64,000 bases of DNA, taken from the NCBI GenBank assembly GCA_040381215.1, contig JBEIHO010000002.1, positions 44,851 to 108,850 of the forward strand, given 5' to 3'. The notes beneath the pieces are model-generated. The model was not told the DNA's origin and did no database searches. It saw only the letters and a program-made list of their open reading frames with translations. Each line of letters begins with the position of its first letter. The stretch's first letter is position 1. Origin of the DNA: SZUA-430 sp040381215. Its GTDB lineage: Bacteria > Pseudomonadota > Alphaproteobacteria > Micropepsales > Micropepsaceae. Of this stretch, positions 8,894-17,272 are shown in pieces. A program made the translations under genes and the position numbers.

Positions 8894-9811
8894 TCAGAGC
8901 ATACGGGAGCGGGTCTCGGTTTCGTCGATCGGGCTGAAAACCCGGGCGAAGCCCGGCAGCGTATCGACCGATGCCAGGATCTGGGCCAGCAATGGCGACA
9001 TCATCATGCCATCCATGGCCAGGCTCGCCTCGAGGGTGCTTGATGGCGGCACAGATGGACGATAGCCGGGGTCGGGAAGCGTACCGCGCAGCTCGGTCGT
9101 CTCGATGCGTGCGAGGGCCGGGTTGACGGGCTTTGCCGCCGCGCCCGCGAACGACGCGGGTGCGCTGTTGCCCTCGTGCTTGGCCTTGAGGGCTTCGAGC
9201 ACGGCGGCGACGGGCTTTGCCTCGCCACCCTTCGTGTAGAAGATGCGGCTGTTGGCAGCTGCAGCCTCAGGGAAAAGAGAGGCAGCGGGAAGAGCAGGAT
9301 TTTCAGACCCAGCCCTGATCATCTTCACCGCTGCCTGGGGACCGAGGAAATGAGCGACATAAAGCTCCCCCGCCGACACTCCTCGTCCCAGCGCGCCCTC
9401 CATGTGGTTGCGCGTGTCATTTGTCAGTTCGCCGGCCATGATCGCCGCGATCTCGGGGTCCTTGCGCAGGGCAAGAATTTCCTGGCGCAATCCCTTGTCG
9501 GCAACAGTTAGCCGGCCATCCTTGCCGGGCTTGATGGCCTCGGCGTAGCTTGCCAGGCCGTGCGCGGCACCGTGGCTGCGCATCGTTCCCAGCCAGGTCT
9601 GCTCGATGAACTGGAACAGGCCGGTGGCGGAAGACGTGGCAGCCTTTGCCTCGGGATTCAGGCTGGATTCGCGCATTGCCGTGGTCAGCAGGTACTCGAA
9701 ATCAGCGCCGGTCCGGTCGGCGGCACCCCTGAGCGCACCCATGACATTCTCGACCGACGGGGAAATCGTCGGGCGGAGCGTGGGGGCTGTGGTGATGCTG
9801 GCGTCGCGCAT
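8894..9811 (-). CDS. SLT-domain lytic transglycosylase-like protein
   Basis: The N-terminal half carries the soluble-lytic-transglycosylase signature: catalytic Glu in AMRESSLNPEAKA (about residue 48), then SATGLFQFIEQTWL and a VAHFLGP segment that completes the lysozyme-like fold. These enzymes cleave the MurNAc-GlcNAc bond to give 1,6-anhydromuropeptides. The rest, from about residue 200, is low-complexity and Ala/Pro-rich with no recognisable peptidoglycan-binding domain. No clear cleavable signal peptide is seen at the N-terminus (MRDASITTAPTLRP), so export, if any, would be unusual or through a dedicated apparatus. It resembles flagellum- or secretion-associated transglycosylases in this respect, but no such genes are nearby. 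Confidence 0.82.
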   Translation of the reverse strand: MRDASITTAPTLRPTISPSVENVMGALRGAADRTGADFEYLLTTAMRESSLNPEAKAATSSATGLFQFIEQTWLGTMRSHGAAHGLASYAEAIKPGKDGRLTVADKGLRQEILALRKDPEIAAIMAGELTNDTRNHMEGALGRGVSAGELYVAHFLGPQAAVKMIRAGSENPALPAASLFPEAAAANSRIFYTKGGEAKPVAAVLEALKAKHEGNSAPASFAGAAAKPVNPALARIETTELRGTLPDPGYRPSVPPSSTLEASLAMDGMMMSPLLAQILASVDTLPGFARVFSPIDETETRSRML

Positions 9812-9876
9812 GATGCCATCATGCTCGCAAGGCGCGTGCCAACACCTGTGCGAGACGCCGGCGTGCTAACGGAGAC

Positions 9877-10302
9877 TTAATCGACGCTGCGTTGCAGAGC
9901 CTTGCACAGATCGTCAGTCAACTGGGTAATCGCCGCCTGCGGGTATGGCTCGCGTGCACCCTGTCCCCATACAGGGCCGTTGCCAGCGAAGTCAACGGCT
10001 TCGCGGGCGACCACGTGGATGTGGAGTTGCGCCACGACATTGCCGAGGGCGCCGATATTGATCTTCCGGCATGCCGTCAGCGCCTTGAGCCGCTGCGCGG
10101 CCAGGGTGACCTCGCGCCACAGCGTGGCCTGCGCGTCAGGTGGCAGGTCGAAGACCTCGGATGCGCCTGCCACCCGCGGCACCAGGATCAGCCAGGGGTA
10201 ACGGCTATCGTTCATCAGCAGCACACTGCAAAGCGGCCAATCGAACAGGTGGGCCGTATCGCCTGCGAGGCGACTGTCGAGCACGAAGGATTGTGTGTTC
10301 AT
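9877..10302 (-). CDS. HIT-domain nucleotide-binding hydrolase
   Basis: This 141-residue HIT-superfamily protein has the motif QLHIHVVAR, in which the usual first His of the triad is Gln, as in a known bacterial subgroup. It also has SRYPWLILVPR near the N-terminus and PVWGQGAREPY near the C-terminus. HIT proteins hydrolyse nucleotide phosphoramidates or dinucleoside polyphosphates; the exact substrate is unknown. I start at the ATG at 10302 (MNTQSFVLD), since the frame upstream continues through the opposite CoA-transferase gene and is not coding. It is divergent from that CoA-transferase with 105 bases between starts. Confidence 0.88.
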   Translation of the reverse strand: MNTQSFVLDSRLAGDTAHLFDWPLCSVLLMNDSRYPWLILVPRVAGASEVFDLPPDAQATLWREVTLAAQRLKALTACRKINIGALGNVVAQLHIHVVAREAVDFAGNGPVWGQGAREPYPQAAITQLTDDLCKALQRSVD

Positions 10303-10407
10303 GGGGCTTATCTGACTTGATCCGGTTCCTCGTTGCAACGGACTTGTCGATGCCCCCGGAAAAATGGAATGAGTTGGAAGTACCGCAGGATCAAACCGGA
10401 CAGGCCC

Positions 10408-11607
10408 ATGAAAACCGCTCTCGCAGGCATCAGAGTTCTTGATTTCGGACGCTATATCGCAGGGCCCTATTGCGCCGCGCTGCTGGCGGACATGGGGGCA
10501 GAGGTGATCCGCATCGAGAAGCGCGACGGGTCTGAAGACAGGGCCCTGGTGCCCGTGGTCCATGCCGCCGACGGGACGCCCGGCGAGGGGGCGCTGTTCC
10601 TGCAAATGAACCGGAACAAGAAGGGCATGACGCTTGACCCTGCCCATCCGCGCGGGCGGGAGATCGTTCGCGCGCTCATTCGAACGGCCGATGTCGTCGT
10701 GGTCAACCTTCCACCGCAGACACTGTCGGCTTTGGGTCTCGACTGGGAGACTGTCCACGCCATCAATCCTCGCACGGTGCTCACGACCGTGTCGGCCTTC
10801 GGCTCGGGCGGACCCTATTCGGAGCGGTTGGGCTTCGATGGTGTGGCGCAGGCGATGTCAGGGGCTGTCTACATGTCAGGCACGCCCGAGCAACCCGTTC
10901 GTGCGTCAGCATCCTGGGTAGACTTCGGTACGGCATCGCTTGCCGCATTCGGCACGATGACGGCGCTCTTTGCGCGCGAGGCCACGGGCCAGGGGCAGCA
11001 TGTCGAGGGTGCGCTGCTGCGCACGGCTGTCACCTACATGAGCCAGACGCTGATCGAGCAGGATGTGCTCTCGAAGAACCGCATCGCAACGCTGAACCGC
11101 GGGCAGACTGCCGGCCCGTCGGATATTTTCCGCTGCAAGGATGGCTGGATCACGATCCTGATCAACGGCAATCCGCTGTTCAAGCGTTGGGCGAAGATGG
11201 TTGGCGAGGAGGCCTGGGTCAATGATCCGCGCTTCGCTTCGGACGAGGCGCGCGGCGACAACGGCGAGATCCTCAGTGCACGGACTTCCCAATGGTGCCA
11301 GGCACGGACCGTGGCGGAGGCGCTCGAGGCGCTTGCCCGTGCAAAGGTTCCGGCTGGCCCGGTTCTTTCGCCGCAACAGCTTCTCGACGATCCTCACGTG
11401 AACGCCGCAGGCTTCCTCGCGCCGATCTCGTTCCCCGGCCTTGCCGCGGGCGCGCGCATCATGACGACACCGGTCGTCCTGTCGGATACGCCCGGCCGCA
11501 TCACGCAGGCGCCGCCGGTGCTGGGTCAGCATACAGAGGCGCTTCTCGCCGAACTCGGTATCACCGGGGAAGATGTCGAGAGCCTGCGCCGCGAGGGCGT
11601 CATCTGA
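10408..11607 (+). CDS. CaiB/BaiF family III CoA-transferase
   Basis: Family III CoA-transferases move CoA between carboxylic acids through an aspartyl-CoA anhydride. The N-terminal hallmark is present (LAGIRVLDFGRYIAGPYCAALLADMGAEVIRIE), followed by NRNKKGMTLD, then the catalytic Asp in SWVDFGTAS. Length is 399 residues. The C-terminal LGQHTEALLAELG is typical. I chose the ATG at 10408; the frame is open further upstream without family sequence. No partner acyl-CoA gene adjoins it, so the acid substrate (formate/oxalate, carnitine-like, or branched) cannot be assigned. Confidence 0.9.
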   Translation: MKTALAGIRVLDFGRYIAGPYCAALLADMGAEVIRIEKRDGSEDRALVPVVHAADGTPGEGALFLQMNRNKKGMTLDPAHPRGREIVRALIRTADVVVVNLPPQTLSALGLDWETVHAINPRTVLTTVSAFGSGGPYSERLGFDGVAQAMSGAVYMSGTPEQPVRASASWVDFGTASLAAFGTMTALFAREATGQGQHVEGALLRTAVTYMSQTLIEQDVLSKNRIATLNRGQTAGPSDIFRCKDGWITILINGNPLFKRWAKMVGEEAWVNDPRFASDEARGDNGEILSARTSQWCQARTVAEALEALARAKVPAGPVLSPQQLLDDPHVNAAGFLAPISFPGLAAGARIMTTPVVLSDTPGRITQAPPVLGQHTEALLAELGITGEDVESLRREGVI

Positions 11608-11619
11608 CAACAGCGGCTG

Positions 11620-13023
11620 CTAGCGGCCGAGGGCGGCAGCCACGCGCCGGCGCATCTGCTCGGCTTCCTCGTGGCCGAGGATCGTTGCCGACAAAGCCTG
11701 GGCGTGGACAAGATAGGTCTGCGCGCGCGGGCGGCGCGCCGGCTCAAGCGTCCTGAGCGCTGCGACCGCGCTTTCGCAATAGCCCATCAGGTAGGTGGAG
11801 ACTTCCTCGAAAGCCTGCTTGTGCGACTTGTGGAACCCGCCGCCGCCGGCATAGGGCATGGCGCCTGCCAGAAGCCTGCCCCATGACAACGCACGTTCGA
11901 TGCGGCCCAGCTCGGGCTCGCGCGACAGGTCAGCGCGGCCAGGACCGCGCGCCACAAGGCCGCCAGCCTTCTGCATCGGGAGGGCTGCGGCTATTTCCCT
12001 TGGCACCCGCAGGACCAGCGCGTCCATGGCGTCGGAGGCCAATTGCCTGATCTTGATGAGGCGCTGGCCCCACTTGCCATCACGCCTGGAGCCGATCTCG
12101 CGCACGAGGCCGCTCGACATCTGCGTAAAGCGATCGAGCCTGTTGAGTATCGCGTCCGTGTCCATCGCATCCGGCCGGACCGATGCGATGTCGAGGGCGA
12201 GATGTTCCATGTCGGCGAGCAGGATATCGCCGATCAACGCCATGTCCTGCTGGCGGAACAGCGGTACATCTTCGCGTGAGGCGCGGATCGCTGCCAGCCT
12301 GAGCACTTCCCACGGGCGGCGCAGCCGGTTCAGCACCAGCAGGCCGACATAAGGGCAAAGATCGGGCTTGCGGACGCCAAGTTCCTCGTAGAGGTCGCGA
12401 ACCAGCGCCAGGTTCTGCTCGCTGAGCATGTCGATGCGACGCGGAAGAAGGCCGCGCAGCGGCATCAGATCGCCCGCGCCGGCCAACAGGAGCATTATTT
12501 CCTGCGCATCGGCGAAGGCGTCGTCGCCACCGAACTTCGATGACAATGCCCTCTGCTCCTGTCCACCCGCCTGTGCGCGCGTGAAGGCTGTCGACAGTGC
12601 GCCAGCGGCTTCATCCTGAAGGTGGCGGACCAGATTTTCCTCCTGATCGGTATCGCGCGCCAGTATGGCTGCCGTGATAACCGCCTCGTGCTGGGACAGG
12701 CGTTCCCGCAGGCCTTCACGCGCGAGCCACTGCCACAGCGCGGTAACCGTCGACCTGGCTATGCGGCCCGGCTGCTTGAAGTCCCGCTGGTCGACGAGGA
12801 AGTCGCTGAATGGCTCGCAGAAAAGCCGCTGCGCGGTCGGGGTGCGTCGTGGTGCGAAACGCCGCAAAATTGGACGCAATCCGTCGAGGATGAGGCCCGA
12901 CGGCAGGCCACGCTCTCCGGTCAGTCTCGAGCGCTCGACGGCAATGGCCAGCCGGGTTGCCTTCTCGGGCGGCAAGGCGCCGAGGAAATTCCTGAGTTCA
13001 TGCTCGCGGGCGGGTGAGCTCAT
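11620..13023 (-). CDS. Conserved-looking hypothetical protein, 467 residues
   Basis: I do not recognise a family. The protein is soluble, mostly helical and rich in Arg, Ala and Leu, with no signal peptide and no convincing membrane helix. The N-terminus (ELRNFLGALPPEKATRLAIAVERSRL) and the central segment with LLPRRIDMLSEQNLALVRDLYEEL look like packed helical repeats, comparable in style to HEAT or DUF2336 proteins. A Gly-rich AYAGGGGFHKSHKQ stretch precedes the last helices. Codon use fits the neighbours. It ends 12 bases after the convergent CoA-transferase stop. Downstream of the FecR-domain gene on the same strand (134 bases), the two could be cotranscribed. Confidence 0.7.
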   Translation of the reverse strand: MSSPAREHELRNFLGALPPEKATRLAIAVERSRLTGERGLPSGLILDGLRPILRRFAPRRTPTAQRLFCEPFSDFLVDQRDFKQPGRIARSTVTALWQWLAREGLRERLSQHEAVITAAILARDTDQEENLVRHLQDEAAGALSTAFTRAQAGGQEQRALSSKFGGDDAFADAQEIMLLLAGAGDLMPLRGLLPRRIDMLSEQNLALVRDLYEELGVRKPDLCPYVGLLVLNRLRRPWEVLRLAAIRASREDVPLFRQQDMALIGDILLADMEHLALDIASVRPDAMDTDAILNRLDRFTQMSSGLVREIGSRRDGKWGQRLIKIRQLASDAMDALVLRVPREIAAALPMQKAGGLVARGPGRADLSREPELGRIERALSWGRLLAGAMPYAGGGGFHKSHKQAFEEVSTYLMGYCESAVAALRTLEPARRPRAQTYLVHAQALSATILGHEEAEQMRRRVAAALGR

Positions 13024-13157
13024 GGATCCGGGCGCGGTTGGCTCTCTTTGGGCTTGCGGGTTGAGGGAACGAGAGGGAGCGGGAATGGCCGCAACCCCTA
13101 CGCATCATCGTCGCCGTCAGGCCGGGTGTTGCCCAGGGGGTGAATACCCCGGCGCTG

Positions 13158-13865
13158 TCAGAGGCTGTTGGTGGGGCTGCCCGTGCCGCCGGCAGATCCA
13201 GCGCCGTCACCGCCGCCGGAGCCACCTTCGGTGCCCCCGAAGGACTGGTTGAAAGGGTTCATGCCGTCATCGACAGCGGCGTCACCTGCGGTCCAGCCCT
13301 GCTTGCTGGGCGTACCGATGGTGCCATCGGCGGCGACCGTCACGACGTCCCCTTCAGCCATCGGCACGTTCTGGCCCTTGTTGTTTTCGACAAAGCCGCT
13401 GCCGTGCTCGAAGTTGATCGTGCCCGAGCCATCCTCGTTGACTTCCATCTTCACGGTCGTACCGCGAATACCGATGGAAACCGTCGGGGTCTGCATGCGC
13501 ACCCGTTCCTTGGGCATGGAGCCCGATACGAAGCGGAACACGCCCTTGGTCATCTTCAGGGTCTGCTCTCCGGTGCCCTGCGGCCCCGCGTAGACGTAGT
13601 TGTCGACCACGACCGACGAGGCGCTGCCAAGGGTCAAGCGGCTGCCGTCGGTGAACGTCACCTCGAGCGCGCCGGAGGGAACGGTCTCCAGGCGGCCATT
13701 GCGCATCACAGGGTTCATGCGGAACAGAGGGGCACGCTGCGTTTGCGGGGGCGTCTGGTATGCAAAGCGCGCAACACGTGTGGCCTGCCCGACATTTTCG
13801 GCTGACACCGGCATGGTCGACACAAGCAGCGCAGTGATCGCCGCGGCAATGGAGCAGAAACGCAT
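13158..13865 (-). CDS. Exported FecR-domain protein
   Basis: A 235-residue protein with a clean Sec signal peptide (MRFCSIAAAITALLVSTMPVSAE, cut after ASA-like VSA). It is followed by a FecR fold: the DGSRLTLGSASSVVVDNYVY core, GVFRFVSGSMPKERV, then VRMQTPTVSIGIRGTTVKMEV. The C-terminal 30 residues are Gly/Ser-rich. It lacks the N-terminal cytoplasmic anti-sigma helix and the transmembrane segment of classic FecR sensors, and no ECF sigma or siderophore receptor is adjacent. It is therefore probably a periplasmic FecR-like beta-helix protein rather than an iron-signalling anti-sigma factor. The ATG at 13865 is chosen because it opens the signal peptide. Confidence 0.85.
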   Translation of the reverse strand: MRFCSIAAAITALLVSTMPVSAENVGQATRVARFAYQTPPQTQRAPLFRMNPVMRNGRLETVPSGALEVTFTDGSRLTLGSASSVVVDNYVYAGPQGTGEQTLKMTKGVFRFVSGSMPKERVRMQTPTVSIGIRGTTVKMEVNEDGSGTINFEHGSGFVENNKGQNVPMAEGDVVTVAADGTIGTPSKQGWTAGDAAVDDGMNPFNQSFGGTEGGSGGGDGAGSAGGTGSPTNSL

Positions 13866-14329
13866 GGGCTGGCCTTTCGAGAGTCCGGTCGAGAATCTGG
13901 AACGGCCGTGAATTGCACGCAGTGCGTGCAACCGAAGCCGAACACTTTAGGCGTTAGACGAAGTTTACGCACTCTGCAGGCAGCGGGCAATGCCAGCCAC
14001 CTCAACGCAACGCGTTGCAGCGGCGGAAAAACAGCCGATCTCTGCATGGATCCGGTGCTTGGCGTCGTTGGCTCCACGAATTCGCTGGCTCAACATGACC
14101 GGCAGCGGGGTGCCAGGACGCTTGTCGCGCGAATCGGCACGAGCGCGCACATCCGCCGCGCGGTTGAGGTGGCGGGGTCGTGCTCCTTGCCATGACGCCT
14201 CATGGTTAACGCGCACGGCGTGCGCGTTTTCGAGTGATAAAATCGATGGATCCTTGTCCTGTGCCGCTTGCCTTTGCGGGCGCATTAACGTTTGGTCGTC
14301 TCTCGAGATGGGAAGCAAGGGCCAGATCC
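13866..14329. other. Divergent intergenic region between FecR-domain and XRE genes
   Basis: 464 bases without a supported gene. Open frames exist, but none shows family sequence or a good ribosome site. It contains the 21-base palindrome at 14208-14228 and must hold promoters for both flanking genes. No tRNA or riboswitch fold was recognised. Confidence 0.5.
14208..14228. promoter_or_regulatory. 21-base near-perfect palindrome upstream of the XRE gene
   Basis: The sequence AACGCGCACG-G-CGTGCGCGTT is symmetric over 10 base pairs about one central G, and ends in four T on the plus strand. No gene ends here and the flanking genes diverge from it, so an operator (for example for the downstream XRE protein, 101 bases away) fits better than a terminator. 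Assignment is inference. Confidence 0.4.
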
Positions 14330-14656
14330 ATGAAGAGCAATGATTTCAAGCGCTGGCGCAAGTCGCTCGACATGTCGCAGAAGGATGCGGCCGACGCCCT
14401 CGGGCTGAAGCGGCGCGTGGTGCAATACTATGAAAAGGGCGAACGCGACGGCGAGCCCGTGAAGATCCCGCGCGTGGTCCGACTTGCCTGCTACGCGATC
14501 CTGATCGGCGTCGATGACTATCACGGGCCGGTGAAGGAAAAGAAGGACAAGAAGGGCAAGAAAGACAAGGACGCCAAGGAAAGCCCCAAGAAGGTGAAGA
14601 AGGAGCGCAAGCCAGCGCGCAGCGCAGAAGCCGGCTCGTCACAAGACGGGGCTTGA
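14330..14656 (+). CDS. XRE-type helix-turn-helix protein with lysine-rich tail
   Basis: The 108-residue product has two parts. Residues 1-65 are a Cro/C1-like HTH (FKRWRKSLDMSQKDAADALGLKRRVVQYYEKGE) that extends to RVVRLACYAILIGV, close to phage-repressor-like chromosomal regulators common in Alphaproteobacteria. Residues 72-100 are a disordered, strongly basic tail rich in KK, DKK and PKK, reminiscent of histone H1 or lysine-rich extensions on bacterial DNA-binding proteins. The ATG at 14330 follows GGGCCAG-type sequence; the longer frame from 14234 is not convincing. It converges with the histidine kinase gene, 10 bases between stops. The target is unknown; self-regulation via the palindrome at 14208 is possible. 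Confidence 0.82.
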   Translation: MKSNDFKRWRKSLDMSQKDAADALGLKRRVVQYYEKGERDGEPVKIPRVVRLACYAILIGVDDYHGPVKEKKDKKGKKDKDAKESPKKVKKERKPARSAEAGSSQDGA

Positions 14657-14666
14657 GGCCTGTCGT

Positions 14667-16079
14667 TCAGGCCGTTCGGTCCAGCGCGGGAAGGTCCAAT
14701 TCAACACTGAGGCCGCCAGCATCGGAGCGGCCCAGCCTGAAGGTGCCGCCGTACAGGCCCGCAATCTCGCGCACGATGCCAAGGCCCAGGCCAGAGCCCG
14801 GCTTTGTTTCGTCCAGGCGCTCGCCCCGCTCGAGCACACGCTTCTTCTGCTCCTCGGAAAGGCCAGGTCCGTCGTCGGCCACGACAATGCGCAGGCGTCC
14901 CTGCGTCCCGGTGCCCGAGGCCTCGATCGACACGGTCTCGGACGCCCACTTGCAGGCATTGTCGAGGAGATTGCCCAGCATTTCCTCGAGGTCGGCGCGA
15001 TCGCCCCTGAAGACAAGGCCGTCCGCGCAGCTCGATTGAATGGCGATACCCTGCGCATCGTAGATCTTCGAGAGCGCGCGGCTCAGGTCCGCCATGACCG
15101 GCGCCACGTCGCAACGGGCGCCTATCACGCCGGCCGAGGCCACCGTGCGCGCACGGGCAAGATAGTGGTCGATCTGGCGGCGCATGACGCCGACCTGCTT
15201 GTTGACCGCGTCGGCCAGCGGACTGCTTGCGCCCTTGGCCTCGTTGGCAAGCACCGAGAGTGGCGTCTTGAGGAAATGCGCGAGATTGCCGACATGGGTG
15301 CGGGCGCGGGCGACCACGTCTGCATTGTGCTTGACCAGGGCGTTCAACTCGTCGGCCAGCGGCTGTATCTCGCTGGGATAGCGGCCTTCGAGCTGACCTG
15401 CCCGGCCCTCGCGAATCGCGGCCAGCGCGGTCGAGATCTTCTCGAGTGGCGACAGGCCCAGGCGAACGAACAGCGCCATGGCCAGTGTCATGCTCGCGCC
15501 GAGCGCGATGATCGACCAGAAAAGGGTGCTTTCGAAGGCCTGGATCTCGATCTGGATGTCGCTGAGGTCGCCGGCCACCGCGATGCGGAAGGGGCGGCTC
15601 GAGACGCAGCTCGCGTCCTGCACTTCCGTGTCCGGCCGCGCGATCGAAACGATGCGCTCGACATAGCGCAATTGCTGTCCAATGGGGCCGGGCGCCGATC
15701 CCCGCTCGAGGTCACCAGCCTTGGTGCCGCGACCGACGGGCAGCGTCTTGTCCCAGAGCGAGCGCGACCGCATGACGGGTTGGGAGCGCGCATCGGCGCC
15801 TGATGCCACGGTCGACACTTGCCAATACGAGCCCGAAAAGGCGCGCGTGAAGCGTTCGGCGATCAAGGGCTTGGGCATGATGAAAGTGCCGCTGCAATCC
15901 ACCTCGGCGACGGCGACAACGCTTTCAAGGTCGGCCACCAAGCGCTGGTCGAACCCGCGTTCGGCCGCACTCCTGAAAAGGCTGGAGAGAAGGAAGCCCC
16001 CGGCCGCAAGGCCAATCACGCCCCACCCTGCAGCGATCGCGACAAGCCTGAGGGCCAGCGAATTGCTAGTGGGCAGCAT
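14667..16079 (-). CDS. Sensor histidine kinase (PhoQ/FeuQ-like)
   Basis: An inner-membrane kinase of about 470 residues with an N-terminal helix, a periplasmic domain (about 40-185), a second helix (FWSIIALGASMTLAMALFV), HAMP, a DHp domain with the phospho-His in NLAHFLKTPLS, and an ATPase domain with the N-box GNLLDNACKWAS and G-box GPGLSEE/GSGLGLGIV. The AHFLKTPLSVLANEA form of the H-box is that of PhoQ/FeuQ-type kinases. The start is uncertain: ATG at 16079 has GAGG just upstream and overlaps the regulator gene by 14 bases; ATG at 16106 gives a 41-base overlap. It is the third gene of a PepSY-regulator-kinase operon. Confidence 0.9.
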   Translation of the reverse strand: MLPTSNSLALRLVAIAAGWGVIGLAAGGFLLSSLFRSAAERGFDQRLVADLESVVAVAEVDCSGTFIMPKPLIAERFTRAFSGSYWQVSTVASGADARSQPVMRSRSLWDKTLPVGRGTKAGDLERGSAPGPIGQQLRYVERIVSIARPDTEVQDASCVSSRPFRIAVAGDLSDIQIEIQAFESTLFWSIIALGASMTLAMALFVRLGLSPLEKISTALAAIREGRAGQLEGRYPSEIQPLADELNALVKHNADVVARARTHVGNLAHFLKTPLSVLANEAKGASSPLADAVNKQVGVMRRQIDHYLARARTVASAGVIGARCDVAPVMADLSRALSKIYDAQGIAIQSSCADGLVFRGDRADLEEMLGNLLDNACKWASETVSIEASGTGTQGRLRIVVADDGPGLSEEQKKRVLERGERLDETKPGSGLGLGIVREIAGLYGGTFRLGRSDAGGLSVELDLPALDRTA

Positions 16080-16755
16080 TTGCCTCGGAATCTGCAGCTG
16101 TTTCATCAAGTTTGTAGCCGAGGCCGCGGAGCGTCTGGATCAGGTTGATGCCCAGCTTCTTGCGCAAACGACCCACGAAGACTTCTATGGTGTTGGAATC
16201 GCGATCGAAATCCTGGTCGTAGAGATGCTCGACGAGCTCGGTGCGTGACACCACGCGCCCCTTGTGGTGGGCGAGATAGGCCAGCAGCCGGTACTCAAGC
16301 GAGGTCAGCTTCACGGGATTGCCTTCGACCGTCACGCGCGCGGCGCGCGTGTCGATGCGCAGGGGGCCGCACTCGATGTCGGAGGTCGTGACGCCTGCAC
16401 TGCGTCGTAGCAGCGTCCGGATACGGGCGAGAACCTCCTCGGTGAAGAACGGCTTGACCACATAGTCATCGGCGCCGGCATCCAAGCCCTTGACCTTGTC
16501 GCTCCAGCGATCGCGGGCCGTCAGGATGAGCACCGGCATCGAGCGTCCGGCCTTTCGCCACTTCTCGAGGACCTTGATTCCATCCATCTCGGGCAGGCCG
16601 AGGTCAAGGATCACGGCATCGTAGGGCTCGTTCTCGCCCAGATAGTGACCCTCGACGCCGTCGCCGGCGCTGTCGACGACATAGCCATTGTCCTTCAGCG
16701 CGTCGGTCAGGACACGGCGGAGGTCCGGATCATCTTCAACGACGAGAATGCGCAT
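16066..16755 (-). CDS. OmpR/PhoB-type response regulator
   Basis: This 229-residue regulator has a receiver domain (acidic pocket EDD at 7-9, phospho-Asp51 in VILDLGLPEMDG, T in ILTARDR, K in VKPF) and a C-terminal winged helix with LTSLEYRLLAYLAHHKGRVVSRTEL and the VFVGRLRKKLG recognition region. The ATG at 16755 has AAGGAAGG 6-7 bases upstream. It lies 13 bases after the PepSY gene and overlaps the kinase start, so the three genes are almost certainly one transcript. Relatives include FeuP and PhoP of Alphaproteobacteria. Target promoters are not evident; the divergent gene at 17273 is the natural candidate. Confidence 0.93.
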   Translation of the reverse strand: MRILVVEDDPDLRRVLTDALKDNGYVVDSAGDGVEGHYLGENEPYDAVILDLGLPEMDGIKVLEKWRKAGRSMPVLILTARDRWSDKVKGLDAGADDYVVKPFFTEEVLARIRTLLRRSAGVTTSDIECGPLRIDTRAARVTVEGNPVKLTSLEYRLLAYLAHHKGRVVSRTELVEHLYDQDFDRDSNTIEVFVGRLRKKLGINLIQTLRGLGYKLDETAADSEANAAH

Positions 16756-16768
16756 CGGGTTCCTTCCT

Positions 16769-17182
16769 TCAGCCCAGGCCGCGGACGCGCAGGACCTGGC
16801 CGGACCTGGCATCGACGATAACGACGATCTGGCGCCCCTCGGGGGTGAGCCAGACAATTTCGTAGATCAGCTGGGCGCCGCGACGCATGGGCCCGCGGGC
16901 GTCGAGCGGTTTGCCCGGGTATTGCGTCATCAGGCCGCTCATCACCATATCAAGCGGGATGACGCGGACATCATCGGGTTCCCGGTCCCGACGGAACCGG
17001 TCGCCGCGGGGTCCGCTGCGATCTTCACGCGGGATGGACTGACCTCCCGGCTGCCCCGGCGGCGTCCAGTCCTGGGCTGTCACCGGCTGTATGGCAGCCG
17101 CTGCTACGAGCAGGACAAGAAGTGAGGTGCGAAGGGACCCGGACATGGGAATGACATAGCGCAAACTGGCTGAACCCGACAT
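16769..17182 (-). CDS. Small exported PepSY-domain protein, first gene of the two-component operon
   Basis: A 137-residue secreted protein: a hydrophobic signal segment (LRTSLLVLLVAAAAIQPVTAQ), a Pro/Gly/Arg-rich linker with many Arg-Asp repeats, then a C-terminal PepSY-like unit (LIYEIVWLTPEGRQIVVIVDARSGQVLRVRG). I choose the ATG at 17182 because AGAGGA lies 6 bases upstream; the ATG at 17146 would give a shorter signal peptide but has no ribosome site. PepSY proteins often inhibit proteases or sensor kinases in the periplasm. In Sinorhizobium, a small periplasmic protein (FeuN) encoded ahead of feuPQ restrains the FeuQ kinase. By position this gene could play that part; the homology is not shown here. 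Confidence 0.82.
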   Translation of the reverse strand: MSGSASLRYVIPMSGSLRTSLLVLLVAAAAIQPVTAQDWTPPGQPGGQSIPREDRSGPRGDRFRRDREPDDVRVIPLDMVMSGLMTQYPGKPLDARGPMRRGAQLIYEIVWLTPEGRQIVVIVDARSGQVLRVRGLG

Positions 17183-17272
17183 GAATATTCCTCTCAGATC
17201 CGGTTCAGCCTGCGGGTGCGAGGATCGCTGCAAGGGTTGGGTTTTGGCCCTTTACAGCAGGAGTTAAACATC

